From the NCBI RefSeq assembly GCF_015706575.1, contig NW_024037058.1:18373547-18437546 (forward strand): a stretch of 64,000 bases of DNA. The letters are read 5' to 3'. Both the position numbers and the translations under genes were made by a program. The notes beneath the pieces are model-generated. The model saw nothing but the letters and a program-made list of their open reading frames with translations, was not told the origin of the DNA and searched no databases. Shown here in pieces: positions 12,825 to 27,180 of this stretch (position 1 is its first letter; every line of letters starts with the position of its first letter). The stretch comes from Patiria miniata. Lineage: Eukaryota > Echinodermata > Asteroidea > Valvatida > Asterinidae.

Positions 12825-12867
12825 CCGGATGAGGACAATATTATTTTTGATATTGTCCTCATCTGGA
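12825..12867. repeat. Perfect hairpin at end of tandem array
   Basis: GATGAGGACAATAT and its inverted copy ATATTGTCCTCATC flank an 8-base loop, directly after the third unit of the array. Confidence 0.8.
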
Positions 12868-13138
12868 AATTTCAACAAATTTTCCTGGTTCCCACACAAT
12901 CAAGAGCGTAGAAACTCATAGTTGTTAACCAGTGAATAGAGCGTAGCACGCGGTACTATTACGCGCAGTGCGCAGCAGGGTATGTGTGCACTGTTGTCAA
13001 CAACCATAATAGCAGCTTCGAGCGGCGAAAAAATCTGCTTCGGTAAGCAAAGAATATTTGACGGAATTTAAGAAATAAAGACAGTGTCCTGAAATTTGTT
13101 TCTTGTGAATCAAGTCAGCTTCATATAGATAATAATAA
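12868..13138. other. No feature recognised
   Basis: Short intronic interval between two hairpin structures. Confidence 0.4.
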
Positions 13139-13279
13139 CAATATTGGATGGATTTTCTTCGAGGGATACAAGAACATACTGCACTCGCAATAACAATATT
13201 ACACTCGTCTTTGAGTCATGGAATATTATTACAGCGTGCAATACATTCCAGTATCCCCCTCAAAGGCATCCAATATTAT
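13139..13279. repeat. Inverted repeat, about 29-bp arms
   Basis: AATATTGGATG...GAGGGATAC (13140-13169) pairs with GTATCCCCCTCAAAGGCATCCAATATT (13251-13277) with a few mismatches. The ~80-bp centre contains further AATATT words. Possibly a small MITE; no target duplication found. Confidence 0.55.
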
Positions 13280-14209
13280 ATAAAGACCGATAGATATATT
13301 CATTTTATAAAAAACAGGAATGCGTGTAGACAAAAATGAGATTTTGCCTGACTCGTTTTTGGCAGATCGATGACTCAAACACCACGACGCTATGGACAAA
13401 ATGACTTGACGAGTTCTTGACCCAATTCAAACAGTCACCTCTCTTCAGACAAGCGACTCACAAAAATGCATCCCGCATTTTTGAGGTCAGCTCTCCATTT
13501 AGCCCGAGATTTAATAAACGAGGAGTAAAACGGTCACAGCACCAGCTGCGTATCAAGCCACAGCGAGCGCACCGGGTCGGGCCGGCACGTAACATCCCAG
13601 GTGATGTTTCTACCAGTGCGCATTTAACAAATGCTCCGACTCCCCACAGCACTATTCTGAGAACACTTTAGGCTTGCATGCCTGGCTCGGTGGGCACTTA
13701 GCCCAACCTTGACCCTGACTGCATGAATGGAAGATGATGATCCCATTCAGAAAATATAATAAAAGACGGCAATTAGGCATCAGCTGTTTCATCGCTAGCC
13801 TTGACCAGGACAACACGTGGAATCACCACCACGTTTGTACTCATAACTAAATTATGATTTACAATTATGGTTATTACAGAGTCAACTACATGTATGAGAG
13901 AAATCAACATCTGTTCTTCGCTTGTTTTTTCCATCAAATCGACTACAGTAGATGGAGGAACAACAGGATAAATGTAATTAGTAATTTTTGTTTATATATG
14001 GACAGCTATGACCCTGGGTGTTAGCTCGATTCCATTATAAGTCCATCACGAGTCTGGTCATGAATAAATCATGAGTCAATTTACGCGTTCTGGTGAATGA
14101 AAGTCTTTTCTAAATATTGAGTTTAAAGAAAGCTTTTACCTTTCTTTAACCCCAACTCCCTAGGCATTTTTACCAGGATGCAACCTCAATCCATGTAAAA
14201 ATTGCATAC
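13280..14209. other. Intron stretch, no gene recognised
   Basis: A moderately GC-rich patch near 13.4-13.7 kb has open frames on both strands. None resembles a known domain and no splice context supports them. Confidence 0.4.
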
Positions 14210-14480
14210 AGTCTCAATCCTGCAAAATCCTCCGTTATTTCTTCATCCTTGGAGGGGTGACCACTGCCTCAGTCCTGCAAAATCCTCCAGCAATCAATGT
14301 CAATATGTTGAGGCAGAGCCAGTGACATCCTGGAGCGGTGCGGAGGATTTCAAGTATAATCTAGGCCTACATATATATACGGCTGAGCATAAACAACACA
14401 TGGTCCTGCCCAAGACCTTGACACAGTGCATCTTGCAAAATCAGCCACACAAGAAACCTTCATTTACTTATTGCGCATTT
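14210..14480 (+). repeat. Dispersed repeat, family B, copy 1
   Basis: Contains 'cctgcaaaatcctcc' words and a segment 'tgttgaggcagagccagtga' followed by 'catcctggagc'. It is about 80-90% alike by eye to 22885-23150. Fragments with the same AATCCTGCAAAATCCTCC word occur reversed near 18.36 and 30.27 kb. Type unknown. Confidence 0.6.
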
Positions 14481-14954
14481 CGGTTTTTTGGTGTATCGGC
14501 TTTGATAATGCACTGGTATAGAATACAAACGCATATAGGCAAATATCAGTACTATAAAGCCGTACTTAATTTGGAGGTTTCCATAGGTTGTGCACAAACA
14601 TTGATGCGCCCAGCAGGCTTAATTCGTACAGTGCGAGTTAGTGCTCTAGTAATTTAATGTAGCTCTATGGATGAAACCTGCAGCAGGACGCGGCTTATAG
14701 TTATCTATGACTCTGTGGTACCTACCCTATGCAATATTTGTGTGCAATATGGTGAACAATACAACGTCAGATCCAGGTTGATTGATTTGAGGGCAAACAA
14801 TAGGAACAGACGGACAGCCCTCATTTTCTATCATTTGCCTGCATTTCATCAACCTACATACCAGTGCCTGCACGTGTAAAAGCTTGTGCAATAATAGTGA
14901 TTGCTGCGAGATGATACACTACACAAGATACAATGAACGTGTACATATACATTG
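14481..14954. other. Intron stretch, nothing recognised
   Basis: Open frames here have no recognisable domain. Confidence 0.4.
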
Positions 14955-15340
14955 CTAGTCTTGGTCCATTATACTGGATTTCCATTATATTCCCCTAGTA
15001 CATTGTACAGCTGGTCCCTCAAAAGCGCGGTAAACCCGCAGCTGTGGTAGAGGTTGCTACCCTTATCAACAAGATCAATCAAAACCAGTCTTGGGAACTT
15101 TGGCAGCACTTGCCAAGAGATTCTGGAGCATACCTCAAACGCGCTGATGTATTCAAGCTAATGCACGCTCATGAGGTATTCTCGTAATTGACAGGGTAGC
15201 ATTGCCAAAGTTTCCAAGATTGGATTTGGTTTATTTCTTTGAGTAGCGACTTCTATTATTAATGCGGCTTTACCATGCTTGTCAAGGACAGCCTGCAAAT
15301 AGGGGAATAAAATCCAAATCCAGTCTTGGGCCAAGACTAG
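14955..15340. mobile_element. Foldback element with ~170-bp imperfect arms
   Basis: The left end CTAGTCTTGG.CC...ACTGGATTT..ATT.TATTCCCCTA matches the inverted right end (15297-15340). The similarity continues inward: 'ggtaaacccgc' / 'gcggctttacc' and 'cttgggaactttggca' / 'tgccaaagtttccaag'. The whole 386 bp could fold on itself. Non-coding, probably a long-TIR MITE; no clear target duplication. Confidence 0.65.
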
Positions 15341-15827
15341 TTCGGTCAAGTTAGGTCAAGGATCACTTAACGTCTAGTGGTTGATTCCTGACTTAACACA
15401 CGCCTGCGCACTAACAGCAATATGTGCGAATGCCTCCTGTCAAACGCTGGCCAATAGGTTATTACAACACTTTTTCATTCTGGCTCCCTGCTGTGCATCG
15501 TGTGCATTACAGTGCGTGCGGCTAATTGCAACCAGCGATGGAAACATGACCAAGGCTCCGGTTCCAATAGGGCAAATCCAGCAACCAGAACGAAGCCGTT
15601 ACTGCAGTGGTGCTATGCTCACGGGTATGCTGCACGCTTTCTTAAAGACAAGGCGCGCGTGCATTTTGGTAACTCTATTGGTCGAAGGAGCCTGAAGTGC
15701 ATGCGTATCACCCACACGCGACTCGCGCGAGCCTGGTGACACCTCAGAAAATGGCTGTCGCCGGATTAGTCTATAGTCGACAAGAATAGTCCAACCATAC
15801 TCAAAATCGAGCGAAGTTAGTCAGACT
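15341..15827. other. Intron stretch, nothing recognised
   Basis: Slightly GC-rich with overlapping short open frames; no domain seen. Confidence 0.4.
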
Positions 15828-16080
15828 ATCCGCTCCGTTCACAAGTACCCCCTCACCGGCAAAGGAAGTACAGTTGGGGGTGAACGACCGACGCCATGTT
15901 GCCTGACTGCAACTTTGCCGCTACGCGTAGGAGTACCACTGCGTGTACATAGTACAAATCCCCTGGTGTACGTGCGTCACACAGAAGGAACTGTGCGCGT
16001 CAACCAGCTAAATGTCCCGCCCATGGGACGTCGTTGTTAGGTAAACGGGCGCCCTCTTTTGTTAGCGCACGGAGTTCATG
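15828..16080 (+). mobile_element. Dispersed inverted-repeat element, family A, copy 2
   Basis: Begins with a CGCTCCGTTCACAAGTACC-like end and finishes at ...GCGCACGGAGTTCATG, inverted relative to the start. The middle is diverged from the copies at 10.1 and 45.4 kb but keeps 'agttgggggtga' and 'tttgttagcgcacggagt'-type segments. Confidence 0.5.
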
Positions 16081-16691
16081 GTCGACAAGAGTCCTCACTC
16101 AAGAACAATTTACACACATGTATGCGACTTTGTCGCGCAACAATGTTGTGCATTTTTATATAAACGCACAAATTTTTGAGCACGTTTACATTTACGCAAC
16201 AAAGTTGTGTGACTTTTAATGTGTGTTTTTTTGGGCGGGATCAAATTTGAAGTGATTTTATCACGAGACAAAACGCCGCATACATAATTCACCTGGAACT
16301 TGTTCCTCAACTGATTGGTTATAAAAAATGGATTTGTACAATGTATATACATTTTTTGTAGACACACACGTTTGCGCCACTGCTGACAAAGTGGTTGCGA
16401 CAAAATCCCGCAAAATATAGGCCTATAGGCCTTCAAACTTGCTCTGTGCCGATGCACTTCAATTTTTCAGCTGCTTGGACCTGTCACTGTGAACTCAGGT
16501 AAACGGATATTGTGTGATACCCATCAATGCTTTCGCACCTACAGAGATTCCCAAGAACAGCCATATTGCGTCCCCATCGTTTCTACTGTTACACACAATG
16601 TAAATGATGCACAGCATCTGTCACTCATACTGGGAGTGACCGACAAATGCATGAAACATGCATACTGTGCTGTCTTGTATACAACGTGTGT
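16081..16691. other. Intron stretch, nothing recognised
   Basis: AT-rich, with short local inverted words such as 'caacaatgttg' and 'caacaaagttg'. No gene supported. Confidence 0.4.
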
Positions 16692-17073
16692 ATAGGCCAA
16701 AAAAAAAAAGTCTCCGGTTTCTGGTATGCGCGCGCGTCGCCGTAGCCATGCGCGTTGGCAAAATGAAAAAGTTTTTTTTTTTTTCAATGAAAGATGATGT
16801 CTCAAAACCGCCAAACTCACTGGTTTGACTGGAATCCTGCTGCTGCACAATTTTAACGTGTTTTTAGATGGGTTATGATCGAGAATAAGCTTTATGTGGC
16901 CTCTCTGGTCTCCCATAATATTTGATCTAAGTTTAGTCGGGCACCATGTGCAGTCATCAGCCGACATTTGAAGCAAAAAAAACAGGTAAAAAAAAAAAAA
17001 AAGCCGCGTCACCGCACCACTTTTTGGGCAAGCTCCATACCAGAAACCGGAGACAATTTTTTTTGGGGCCATA
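16692..17073 (+). mobile_element. Harbinger-like MITE (family H), copy 1
   Basis: The body 16695-17070 has inverted ends: GGCC(A)nGTCTCCGGTTTCTGG on the left and CCAGAAACCGGAGAC...GGCC on the right. ATA sits on both sides (16692-16694, 17071-17073), a 3-bp target duplication. Subterminal, near-inverted GC-rich stretches (gcgcgcgtcgccg; cgccgcaccac-like) lie inside the ends. A 3-bp duplication fits PIF/Harbinger. Copies: 36349-36636, 39499-39849 (reversed) and 51414-51786. No transposase. Confidence 0.75.
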
Positions 17074-18476
17074 TATGTATGTGCATTCATTCTTGTTCTG
17101 TAGTTCCATATGAGTGTAAAATAACAAACAAACAAACAATTTAACGAAACCCAACAAACAAAACAACATGAGCAACATTGTGAGGGTTTTTTTAATAGTG
17201 AATTGTGCTACAAATGGTACAAGCATGTTTAAACACTGTCCTGGTGGAGCAGGAGACATATTTTTTTTTCTCTCAGTAAAAAAAAAATTAGTAAATGGCC
17301 CCTCACTGTCTCAAAAGAATTGATTAATGCCACGAGGTCTGAGGATTGTAGAACTTTCACAGATCCTGTTTCCAATACATTTCCGGCTACATTTCCACAT
17401 GGTACTTACTGCCTCCAGCCTGCTTTCAATGATGCGCTTCTTAGCAAACAGAACATTTCAGGGACAACTACGAGCTTTTATCAAATCTTAAAATGGCATT
17501 AGTACCCTTGTGCCCCTTTCAATTTTTCAGGCCGTGGGGTTTTTGGTCTTTCCCGATAACATCTCAAAATGTGGCTTTAGGATACGCTAAACTGAACTCA
17601 TTGTAACTCATTCAGTTGCTCTTGACAGAAAAAAGTGTCTATTTGCAATGCATCATCGCAGTCCAAATTCCTGCATTATCCAACAGTCATCTTTTACTCT
17701 CCTCTCCAAAATCTCTTCGGAAACCTACTCCCCAGGTGCGCACCTACACCTATCCCAGGATCAATAAACAGACAGAGGCATGATGGGAATGTTCCCCTCT
17801 TGTCCTTTCTCCCCGCTACGACTCTACCCACCCGCTGACTGGCCTAGTTGCCATCAGTGCTCTAAACAATGTTAACATCTGCGATAAAAGACCGACGACA
17901 GTCTCCGAACATACCTGATCCATTTCCCCCCCCCCCCCCCTTCATTCTGCGTGCATACTTTACGAGGATATCTGTCAGCGGCCAGACTGGGTTCAGGATG
18001 CCATTTCAGGCTCTCGCTCCGTAAGATGCTGTTGCTGATGGAGCAGGTAGCAGTTACATACATGTTTACCAATCAAATTTTCTCAAGCTTGTACATTCGT
18101 CAGAGTTTGTTATTGAAAAAAATTGGCAAGAGGCTTGCTTTTTCTTATTTTCTGTGGAACTTGGCACTAATGACTACATTAGCTTCATCACAGTTCCATG
18201 TTTCACAAATCTAATTTTCTCCAGGGATATCTTGATTTCAAACTCAAAGTTTGGTTGAAATTGATCAAAATATATAGGAGCAAAAAAGGCCAACGTTTGT
18301 AATGGACTAACGGAGAGAAGTGATGATTTGTTGAGCTGCTATCCCGCAGCTAAAAAATGTTTTGGAGGATTTTGCAGGAATTAGGAAGGTTCAAGCCCAG
18401 CTGCTATTGGTATTACTTTACATGGGATTTGATACCCTCATAATTATTTCATGATAAGAGCCCATACCGTTAATTA
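17074..18476. other. Intron stretch, no gene
   Basis: Contains A-rich tracts near 17.28 kb and a C run near 17929-17940. No exon-like segment found. Confidence 0.45.
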
Positions 18477-18621
18477 ACAATTGTTGACTGCTGTGATGTG
18501 GGAAGTGGCGTTTTTAATAACTGAGGGGAGCAACGCACCTATTAAAGGTGAAGCCAAGAGTGCTATGTGCCCCAAGGGGGCAAACAACGACATATCCCAC
18601 ATCACAGCAGTCAACAATTGT
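18477..18621 (+). mobile_element. 145-bp MITE with 27-bp perfect terminal inverted repeats
   Basis: The left end ACAATTGTTGACTGCTGTGA (and the next seven bases) is matched exactly by the inverted right end (18595-18621). The centre is unique. No copy elsewhere in the window and no clear target duplication. Confidence 0.72.
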
Positions 18622-20932
<2,311 letters not shown>

Positions 20933-21216
20933 CACGAGTCGGCCATATTGGATTGAGAGTGAGGTCAAATCTTCATTTTTGGAACTTGTGTACAGAAATG
21001 AAAGCAATGACGTTACAAACTAACACCAGTCTGCTCTGATGAATCATTTAAAATTCGTGATTAAACATACCGGTACTCTAATTTTAAGCCACATTTAAAA
21101 CAACGAAAGTGAGTGAAAGTGTGAGTAAATAGCCTGGCACCATCCCATTCAACAGTTCACAATTATGAAATACATTCAGGGAACATGACAAAAATGGCCA
21201 ACTCGTGCATAGGGCC
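20933..21216 (+). mobile_element. MITE, family S, copy 1
   Basis: Ends GGGCCTTATTCACGAGTCGG and, inverted, GGGCCCTATGCACGAGTTGG. The internal sequence (aaagcaatgacg...ccagtctgctctgatgaatca...agcctggcaccatcccattcaacagt) recurs at 57919-58205. About 284 bp, non-coding. Confidence 0.66.
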
Positions 21217-21527
21217 CATTCCACGCAAAAGTGGACAATCTGAAAAATCGGAAAATTTATGAAATCTTCAGAACTACTGGTACAAGCATCACAAGTTCAC
21301 AACCTCAGATGTGGTATCAAATGAAAGGGGACAACAAGACCTTTCATTTGGGTGGTGTGCCAGTGAGATGGAATATGGTCAAATGTCACGCAAGCTACCA
21401 TGGCATTGCCCAAATGCACTGTGGCAAGTTATAAACGTGCTTTGATTGAAGAAGCATTTAGTTTGCACATGTATACAACTTACATGAATGACTTGCTCAC
21501 AGAATTTTTCAATATGCCTTTTACATG
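21217..21527. other. No feature recognised
   Basis: Intronic spacer between two MITEs. Confidence 0.4.
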
Positions 21528-21738
21528 TAATAAGCCTTTTTGGAGTTCCAACTGCGCGCATTTGTAACCTGTGACAATGCACATTGTTTGTCTCAAATGC
21601 CCTTTGACAGTACCCACAATGCACAAACAGCCTTTTTGTAAAGTCAGTGGCGCGATGTTGTCAAAGGCCATTTGAGACAAACAATGTGCGTTGTCACAGG
21701 TTATGAATGCGCAGTTGGAACTCCGAAAAGGCTTATTA
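21528..21738. mobile_element. Palindromic MITE with ~80-bp arms and TA flanks
   Basis: ATAAGCCTTTTTGGAGTTCC (21530 on) is matched by the inverted right end GGAACTCCGAAAAGGCTTAT (to 21736). The arms continue for about 80 bp with few mismatches (acctgtgacaatgcacattg; caatgtgcgttgtcacaggt). TA on each side suggests a TA target duplication, as for Tc1/mariner-type elements. Confidence 0.7.
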
Positions 21739-22884
21739 TTTTGTTTGCTGGATTAGTACATGCATGTTCATTGTGGTCATGTGACAGCAATTTTCACTAA
21801 GGAAAGACCTTGCTTAATTTTCAGCGTGGTACTGACTATATGTTCATTTCAAGTACTGGTACGTAAAGCATTGACGAATGCAGATCTGAAGCAGATTAGA
21901 TGTAAAAAAAAAAAAATGCCAATAACAAAAAATACGTAGTGTTATAGTCTTAGTGTGACACCATTAACTCACTGTTAACATCTGCACTCACTCCGAGTAT
22001 GAACTGACATAAAGTCTGACTTTTGGATGTCAATAAAGACAGGGACGAGATTGTCAATTTAAAAAAAAAGTCTGAAAATTGGATGAAGGGGTCTGAAAGG
22101 TGCGTTTCTTTCTATATTGATAATGTCTTTCTCTCAGATTCAAAAAGTCTGAATTCAGACTAAAGTCTGAAAAATCTCATGCCTCTAAAGAGAAAAACCT
22201 GATATCAAAAAAAATTGCACAGTTCATGTGGAAAATAATACGAAAGATGCATCTTTGGCTAGTGTTCAGCTAAAAGAAGATGCTTTCAACTTGTCATATT
22301 TAATATGCGATTCACATATATTTCATCATTCCCACTGGGATACCGCTGGCTTCAGACAGCGAAGGGGAAACACGTTAAGGCAATATTCAATAACATGTAA
22401 TCCACTGGGCCCAACAACCTGTTGTAGACACACTAATCCGTAGGACGGAATACATGTACATGCACCAGGGGGTAAAAGTTTCGCACGTGCCACGAGGGTC
22501 ATATGTACAGGTCAATGGAGGCTACGAGAAAGCATGGGGGTTTCAAGGCTATGTCCCTGGTTGGTTCCCCCCCCCCCCCCCCCCTCCCCCCCCCACAACT
22601 CTCAGATTTTTGACGCGGCATCAATATACAGACAGCATATTAAACAGGTATGGGGCAAGAATCAGCATGAACTGCACGTAAATGTAGTACATTTACCTGT
22701 ACATGTACATGTGCAGCATACTCAATTTAGCATGTGTACACTTTACCCGTACACGGATGTTCAACAACTTGTACATGTATGCACTGTCAAATTTCTATTG
22801 ATTAATTCTCATCATTTAAAACATGAAACTCAACTCCTCATATGGATTTTGTTTTTTCCAACCCATTATTCATGTTAGTCCCTG
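21739..22884. other. Intron stretch, no gene
   Basis: Includes a C-run block at 22567-22595 and a TACATGTA-rich patch near 22.69-22.77 kb. Confidence 0.45.
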
Positions 22885-23150
22885 TAGTACTGCCTCAAAT
22901 CCTGCAAAATCTTCCAGCAATCACTGTCAGTATGTTGAGGCAGAGCCAGTGACATCCTGGAGCAGTGCAGAGGATTTCAAGTCTAGTCTAGGCCTAAATT
23001 TATGCACGGCTGCGCATACTAGACAAGGTCTGGCCTAAGACCTTGGACACAAGTACATCCTCAAAAATCAGCCACACATTTTTGCCATTTAGCTTCAATC
23101 CTGCAAAATCCTTCATGATTTTGCAAAGAGGATTTTGGAGGATTTGGGGA
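22885..23150 (+). repeat. Dispersed repeat, family B, copy 2
   Basis: Same order of segments as 14210-14480 ('tcctgcaaaatcttcc', 'tgttgaggcagagccagtga', 'ggatttcaagtctagtctag'). Ends with an inverted 'gattttggaggattt' word. Confidence 0.6.
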
Positions 23151-23289
23151 GGTTAGGGTTAATAGGTCACTCAGTTTCTAATGGTGTCCTTAACATTACA
23201 CTCAAACATACCAATCAGGGGAGTGACTTTGCAATGTTACATCTGCAACATGCAAAATATTAATGTCACTGAGTTAATATGATGAAGGA

Positions 23290-23671
23290 AAGTAGAGCTG
23301 TGCATCAGAACCGACTACCCAAGTACCCGACCGTTGCTGTCAGGAACCAGTTCCAGATTATAGGATCGGGTACCCATAACCAACTTACTTAGTAACGTCT
23401 TAGACAAAGAAAAAGAAAGATTTTGAATGTCATTTGTGGAGAATGTCCAAAATGAAATCAGGCTATATGAAGACAAAACATATTTCTCGTTTGTGACGCT
23501 TGCGAAAGTTGCAGTTTACACTGTAAAATGAAGGTCACTGCACACTGACACCAATGTACATCATGCAGACCTTTATGGACAATCTGTATACAGCAACGTG
23601 TGAGATTTGAATTTTGGGGTTGGGTTTCTTTAACTGGTACCCGGGTACCCATTTTTTTTTTCAATCGGGTA
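23290..23671 (+). mobile_element. Decayed hAT-like element, copy 1
   Basis: Begins 'gagctgtgcatcagaacc' and shares its interior with 52361-53006: 'gacaaagaaaaagaaagatt', 'catttgtggagaat', 'gagatttgaattttgg', 'gggtttctttaa..ggtacc'. The right end is missing where a TTAA MITE piece abuts at 23671. The TIR-like gggctgtgca / tgcacacccct ends seen in the 52-kb copy are hAT-like. Confidence 0.5.
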
Positions 23672-23850
23672 CTGACCATCGTTGGAAATTGATACAAAAA
23701 ATCCACTTTTCTTGAAAATGACAGCACGTCCACCCCGTGCCATGATTTCACAGGATGCTTGAGACTATTTTTCACTTGCAGTCAAGTATGGTATTCCATA
23801 ATAATTTGGTAGTTTTGTTTTTTGATGTTTGTAAATGTTGTATACCACCT
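23671..23850 (-). mobile_element. TTAA MITE, family T, partial reversed copy
   Basis: Corresponds to the inner half and one terminus of the copy at 7450-7963 (ccatcgttggaaattgatac... aatgttgtataccacct, then TTAA at 23851). The other half is absent. Confidence 0.6.
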
Positions 23851-23854
23851 TTAA

Positions 23855-24299
23855 AAGAAAGATATCCACAATTTTCTGCAATGACAGTGAACACCCTACT
23901 GCCTGTTTCAAGCTGTTAGTTTCCATGACGATGCTTGTACAATTACCCAACAATAAATCACCCTCCCAAACGATGAACATCCATGTGCACATATAAGGAA
24001 CAACATTCCGCTAAATCCATGGCAACGGCAGTAAATATCATTGTTGCCTGGTGAGGCAGGCCATAAATAGGATAAACAAATACACCCTGGCCTGCGTTTC
24101 ATTATTTACGCCCAACGATTTTCATGGGACTTAATTCATGTACATTGTACATGTACAGTTAAGGTGTCCGTGATGTGTGCATTGGGGATATAATTTTGGC
24201 TGGATAGAGTTGGCAAGAAGATTGCTCACCAGAATTTCAGAAACACACCAGAATTTCAGAAACACACCATAGCAGAAAATAAGGGGTGGAGGAAAATCT
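23855..24299. other. No feature recognised
   Basis: Intronic sequence before the G-rich array. Confidence 0.4.
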
Positions 24300-24808
24300 G
24301 GGGGTTCAGGTGAGGGTAAGGGTGGTATTGTGGGGTGGAGGTGAGGGGTAGGGGTGGAGGCGAGGGGTACGGGTTGGAGGTGAGGAGTAGGGGTTTGAGG
24401 TGAGGGGTAGGGGTGGGGTGCAAGTGAGGGGTAGGAGTGGAGGTGAGGGGTACTGCAGGTGGGGTTGGAGGCTAGGGGTAGAGGTGGAGTTGGAGGTTAG
24501 GGGTAGGGGTAGGGGTGGGGTGGAGGTGAGGGTGGAGGTGAGGGGTAGGGGTAGGGGTGGGATGGAGGGGTGGGGGTGGGTGGAGGTGAGGGTTAGAGGT
24601 AGGGGTGGGGTGGAGATGAGGGGTGGAGTAGAGGTGAGGGGTAGGGTGGAGGTGAGGGGTGGGGTGGAGGTGAGGGATGGGGTGGGGGTGAGGGGTGGGG
24701 GGATGGGGTGGGGGTGAGGGGTGGGGTGGAGGGATGGGGGTGGGGGGGAGGTCAGGGATGGAGGTGAGGAGTAGGGGTGGGTGGAGGTCAGGGGTAGGGT
24801 TGGGGGGC
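24300..24808 (+). repeat. G-rich minisatellite (GGGGTAGGGGTGGAGGTGA-type)
   Basis: About 500 bp of purine-rich, G-run sequence built from variants of GGTGAGGGGTAGGGGTGG. Long open frames on both strands (proline/histidine/threonine or glycine/valine rich) are by-products. On the sense strand of the kinase gene (minus) it is C-rich. Strong G-quadruplex potential on the plus strand. Confidence 0.9.
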
Positions 24809-24937
24809 AATTACCAACCGAACTACACAGCTGCTCAGAAAATGAGGAAATGCATAAATGTACAATAAGTTTGAGGCTAGTGAAACTAGTTTGGCAAAAA
24901 TGAACTTTCACTGTAGACTGGAAACATGCAGCATATA

Positions 24938-25128
24938 CTGGTTGACTGGTTGACTGGTTGACTTATTGATCGATTACTGATTGGTTGACTATTTGACTTA
25001 TTGATTGATTAGTGATTGGTTGTTTGATTAATTGATTAGCTACTGATTGGATGACTGATTGATTGCCGATTTCATTGACTGATTGGCTTACATGTATTGC
25101 TGATCACTGATTGATTGATTGATTGATA
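24938..25128 (+). repeat. Degenerate TTGA/GATT tetranucleotide repeat
   Basis: Interrupted runs of ttgactgg, ttgattga and gattgatt over about 190 bp. Confidence 0.8.
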
Positions 25129-26929
25129 TGATTCCTGATACTGATGACTACAAATAAGTTGCCTACCATGTCCATCCCTCCACATTTGTTCCAATTACAA
25201 TCAATTAAATCAAATCATTTATAACTTTAACAGGTTTATAAAAATTGGACTTTGAGACATCTTTTGCAAGTCCAAGGGGTGCAACACACTCCACGTTTAA
25301 GTGGTATGATCTTTAAAGATATCTTCATGTCACACGTAAGTGGTCTGATTTAATCTGACACGCTCGCCTTCTGAATATCTTCCCAGCGAGTAAATTTGGT
25401 ACACGTGTAGCGCTGACTCAACATTTGCCTAGCAGTCACCAAATAATCCATACACGCAAATTCTTCTGTTTATTTCATCTTCTCTAAAAAAATCCATTCC
25501 ATTCCAATAACATTTCTCAAAATAAGATTACCCACATGAAATCGTACCCCAACGGCTAGAGCAATGAACCAGAAGAAGAAAAAAATTCCATGGTAATGGA
25601 ATTTCGTTTTCGAGAGGAACTCACAACGAAGTGTGAGGGATTAGGGTCTCTCGCTGGATGGCAGGGAAATTTTTTGCATAATTCTCCTCTTCGATTGAGG
25701 GAGTTAGATTTCACAGGTTTCATCGGTAGCTTGGAGGGATTTCCCAGCTCAATGGGTGACTGGTCCACGGTTCAACACGTAACTGCCAGCCCCGAGGAAT
25801 CGGACAAAATGTAGCTCGCTTCACCCACAGCGAACAGAGGGGAAAAAAAATGTGTGGGTTTACTGCCGTTCATTCTGGCGCTGTTTATTTCTGGCAACAA
25901 GCAAAAACTCCATATCTAGGCAAAAAGAGTCTACATAAGAAGTTGAGGTAAATATCTTGGTCAAAATCAATATGATAGTCTGGCCTGAGTTTTATGCAGC
26001 TGCTGAGATGAAATATTGCTAAACCTATTGATGTACCAAGCAAGAATCTGTCAAAAGCCTTGAACATCTCACCACATCTCATAGCTACATGTAGGATTCA
26101 ACAAAATAGGAGTACCTACATGTACAGTGTGCTAAACATAGTTGGGTCAGCAACCTATACGTTAATCCACTGTGCGCATACCCGGTAGCGGGACTCAAAT
26201 CCAACAAATGGGCTGAAGTCAACGAAGAAGAAAAGAACTAAAGAACACGTGTCTGTCAACAGAACATGGGGCTGTTTTCAGCTAGTTATGATAAAATGTA
26301 TTTACAGCACTAAGAATGGAGTCATTTGTCATGTGGATATACAATGTAGTCCTGTGCAAATCAACACGTAGAGTAAAAGTTGAAAAAAAAATAAAAGAAG
26401 TATAAAGAATCAACTGATCGAGCCTTCTTGACTTGATGTTTCGCTTTCACAACGCATGTACATGTTCAGTGTACATGTATTCAGTATCCAGAAAAGTGTC
26501 TGTTAACTGATTGAAAGACCTCTTTAGTGAGCACTACATGTAGTTTGTGTGTATCCACTGTGGACATGTAGTGGGACTTTTGTGGTACAGTCTGAGTGTA
26601 CATGTCCTCTGCACACGCACATTTGTACAAATGTACATGTACGGTACATGTACACATGCCTGTTCCTTGCTCTGTGGTATATATCATACACTGCATTTTT
26701 TCCCACCTCAATAAATGTCCTTCCTCAGAATCCCTTGAAGGCCAAGATTGAACCCGAAAGTGCACATTTGATTACTAAAGTCAGGCAAAGGCATGTGAAG
26801 GATTAACCACAAGTCCAACTTTAGTGATCAATTTTGACATCTTCAGCCACACTGTAACAGAAACCTTGCATTCAACGCAATGCAACGTCATCATCCAAAG
26901 CACCACGCTAACGCATCACTATACAGACA
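25129..26929. other. Intron stretch, no gene
   Basis: TACATGTA-type words are dense near 26.09, 26.46 and 26.63 kb. No exon or element end supported. Confidence 0.45.
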
Positions 26930-26934
26930 CTCCA

Positions 26935-27180
26935 CGATCATCATCATCATCATCTTCAGGCTGTGGTCTTCCATAGTTGGATGAAGCCCTCCTCAAGCAG
27001 TTTCCATTCTCTTCTGTTTGTCATTCTACTCCATGTTGCCGTGTTCATATGGCGATCTCATCTCTCCATCTCCTTATTTTGTCTACATGTACCTCTTCTT
27101 CTTCTGCCTGTCCTTGGTTGCCATTCTGTGAGCCTCTTAGTCCATCTGCTGTCTTGTCTTCTTGCTAGCTGCCCTGCCCA
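26935..27180 (-). mobile_element. 5'-truncated LINE 3' end with (GAT)n tail
   Basis: On the minus strand the sequence reads, in pieces across frames, like the C-terminus of a non-LTR retrotransposon polyprotein: RWRDEI, then a stretch ending EWKLLEEGFIQLWKTTA and a stop near 26957, followed by a GAT-repeat tail down to about 26935. That ending (RWRD-E ... W..L.E.F..QW) is typical of invertebrate endonuclease/reverse transcriptase LINEs. The body carries stops and frame changes, so it is dead. Left part of the match could extend to about 27400. Clade uncertain (RTE-like). Confidence 0.5.

Noticed and set aside
24306-24911. Open frame of about 200 codons, Pro/Thr/His rich
   Set aside because: By-product of the G-rich minisatellite, same argument as above.
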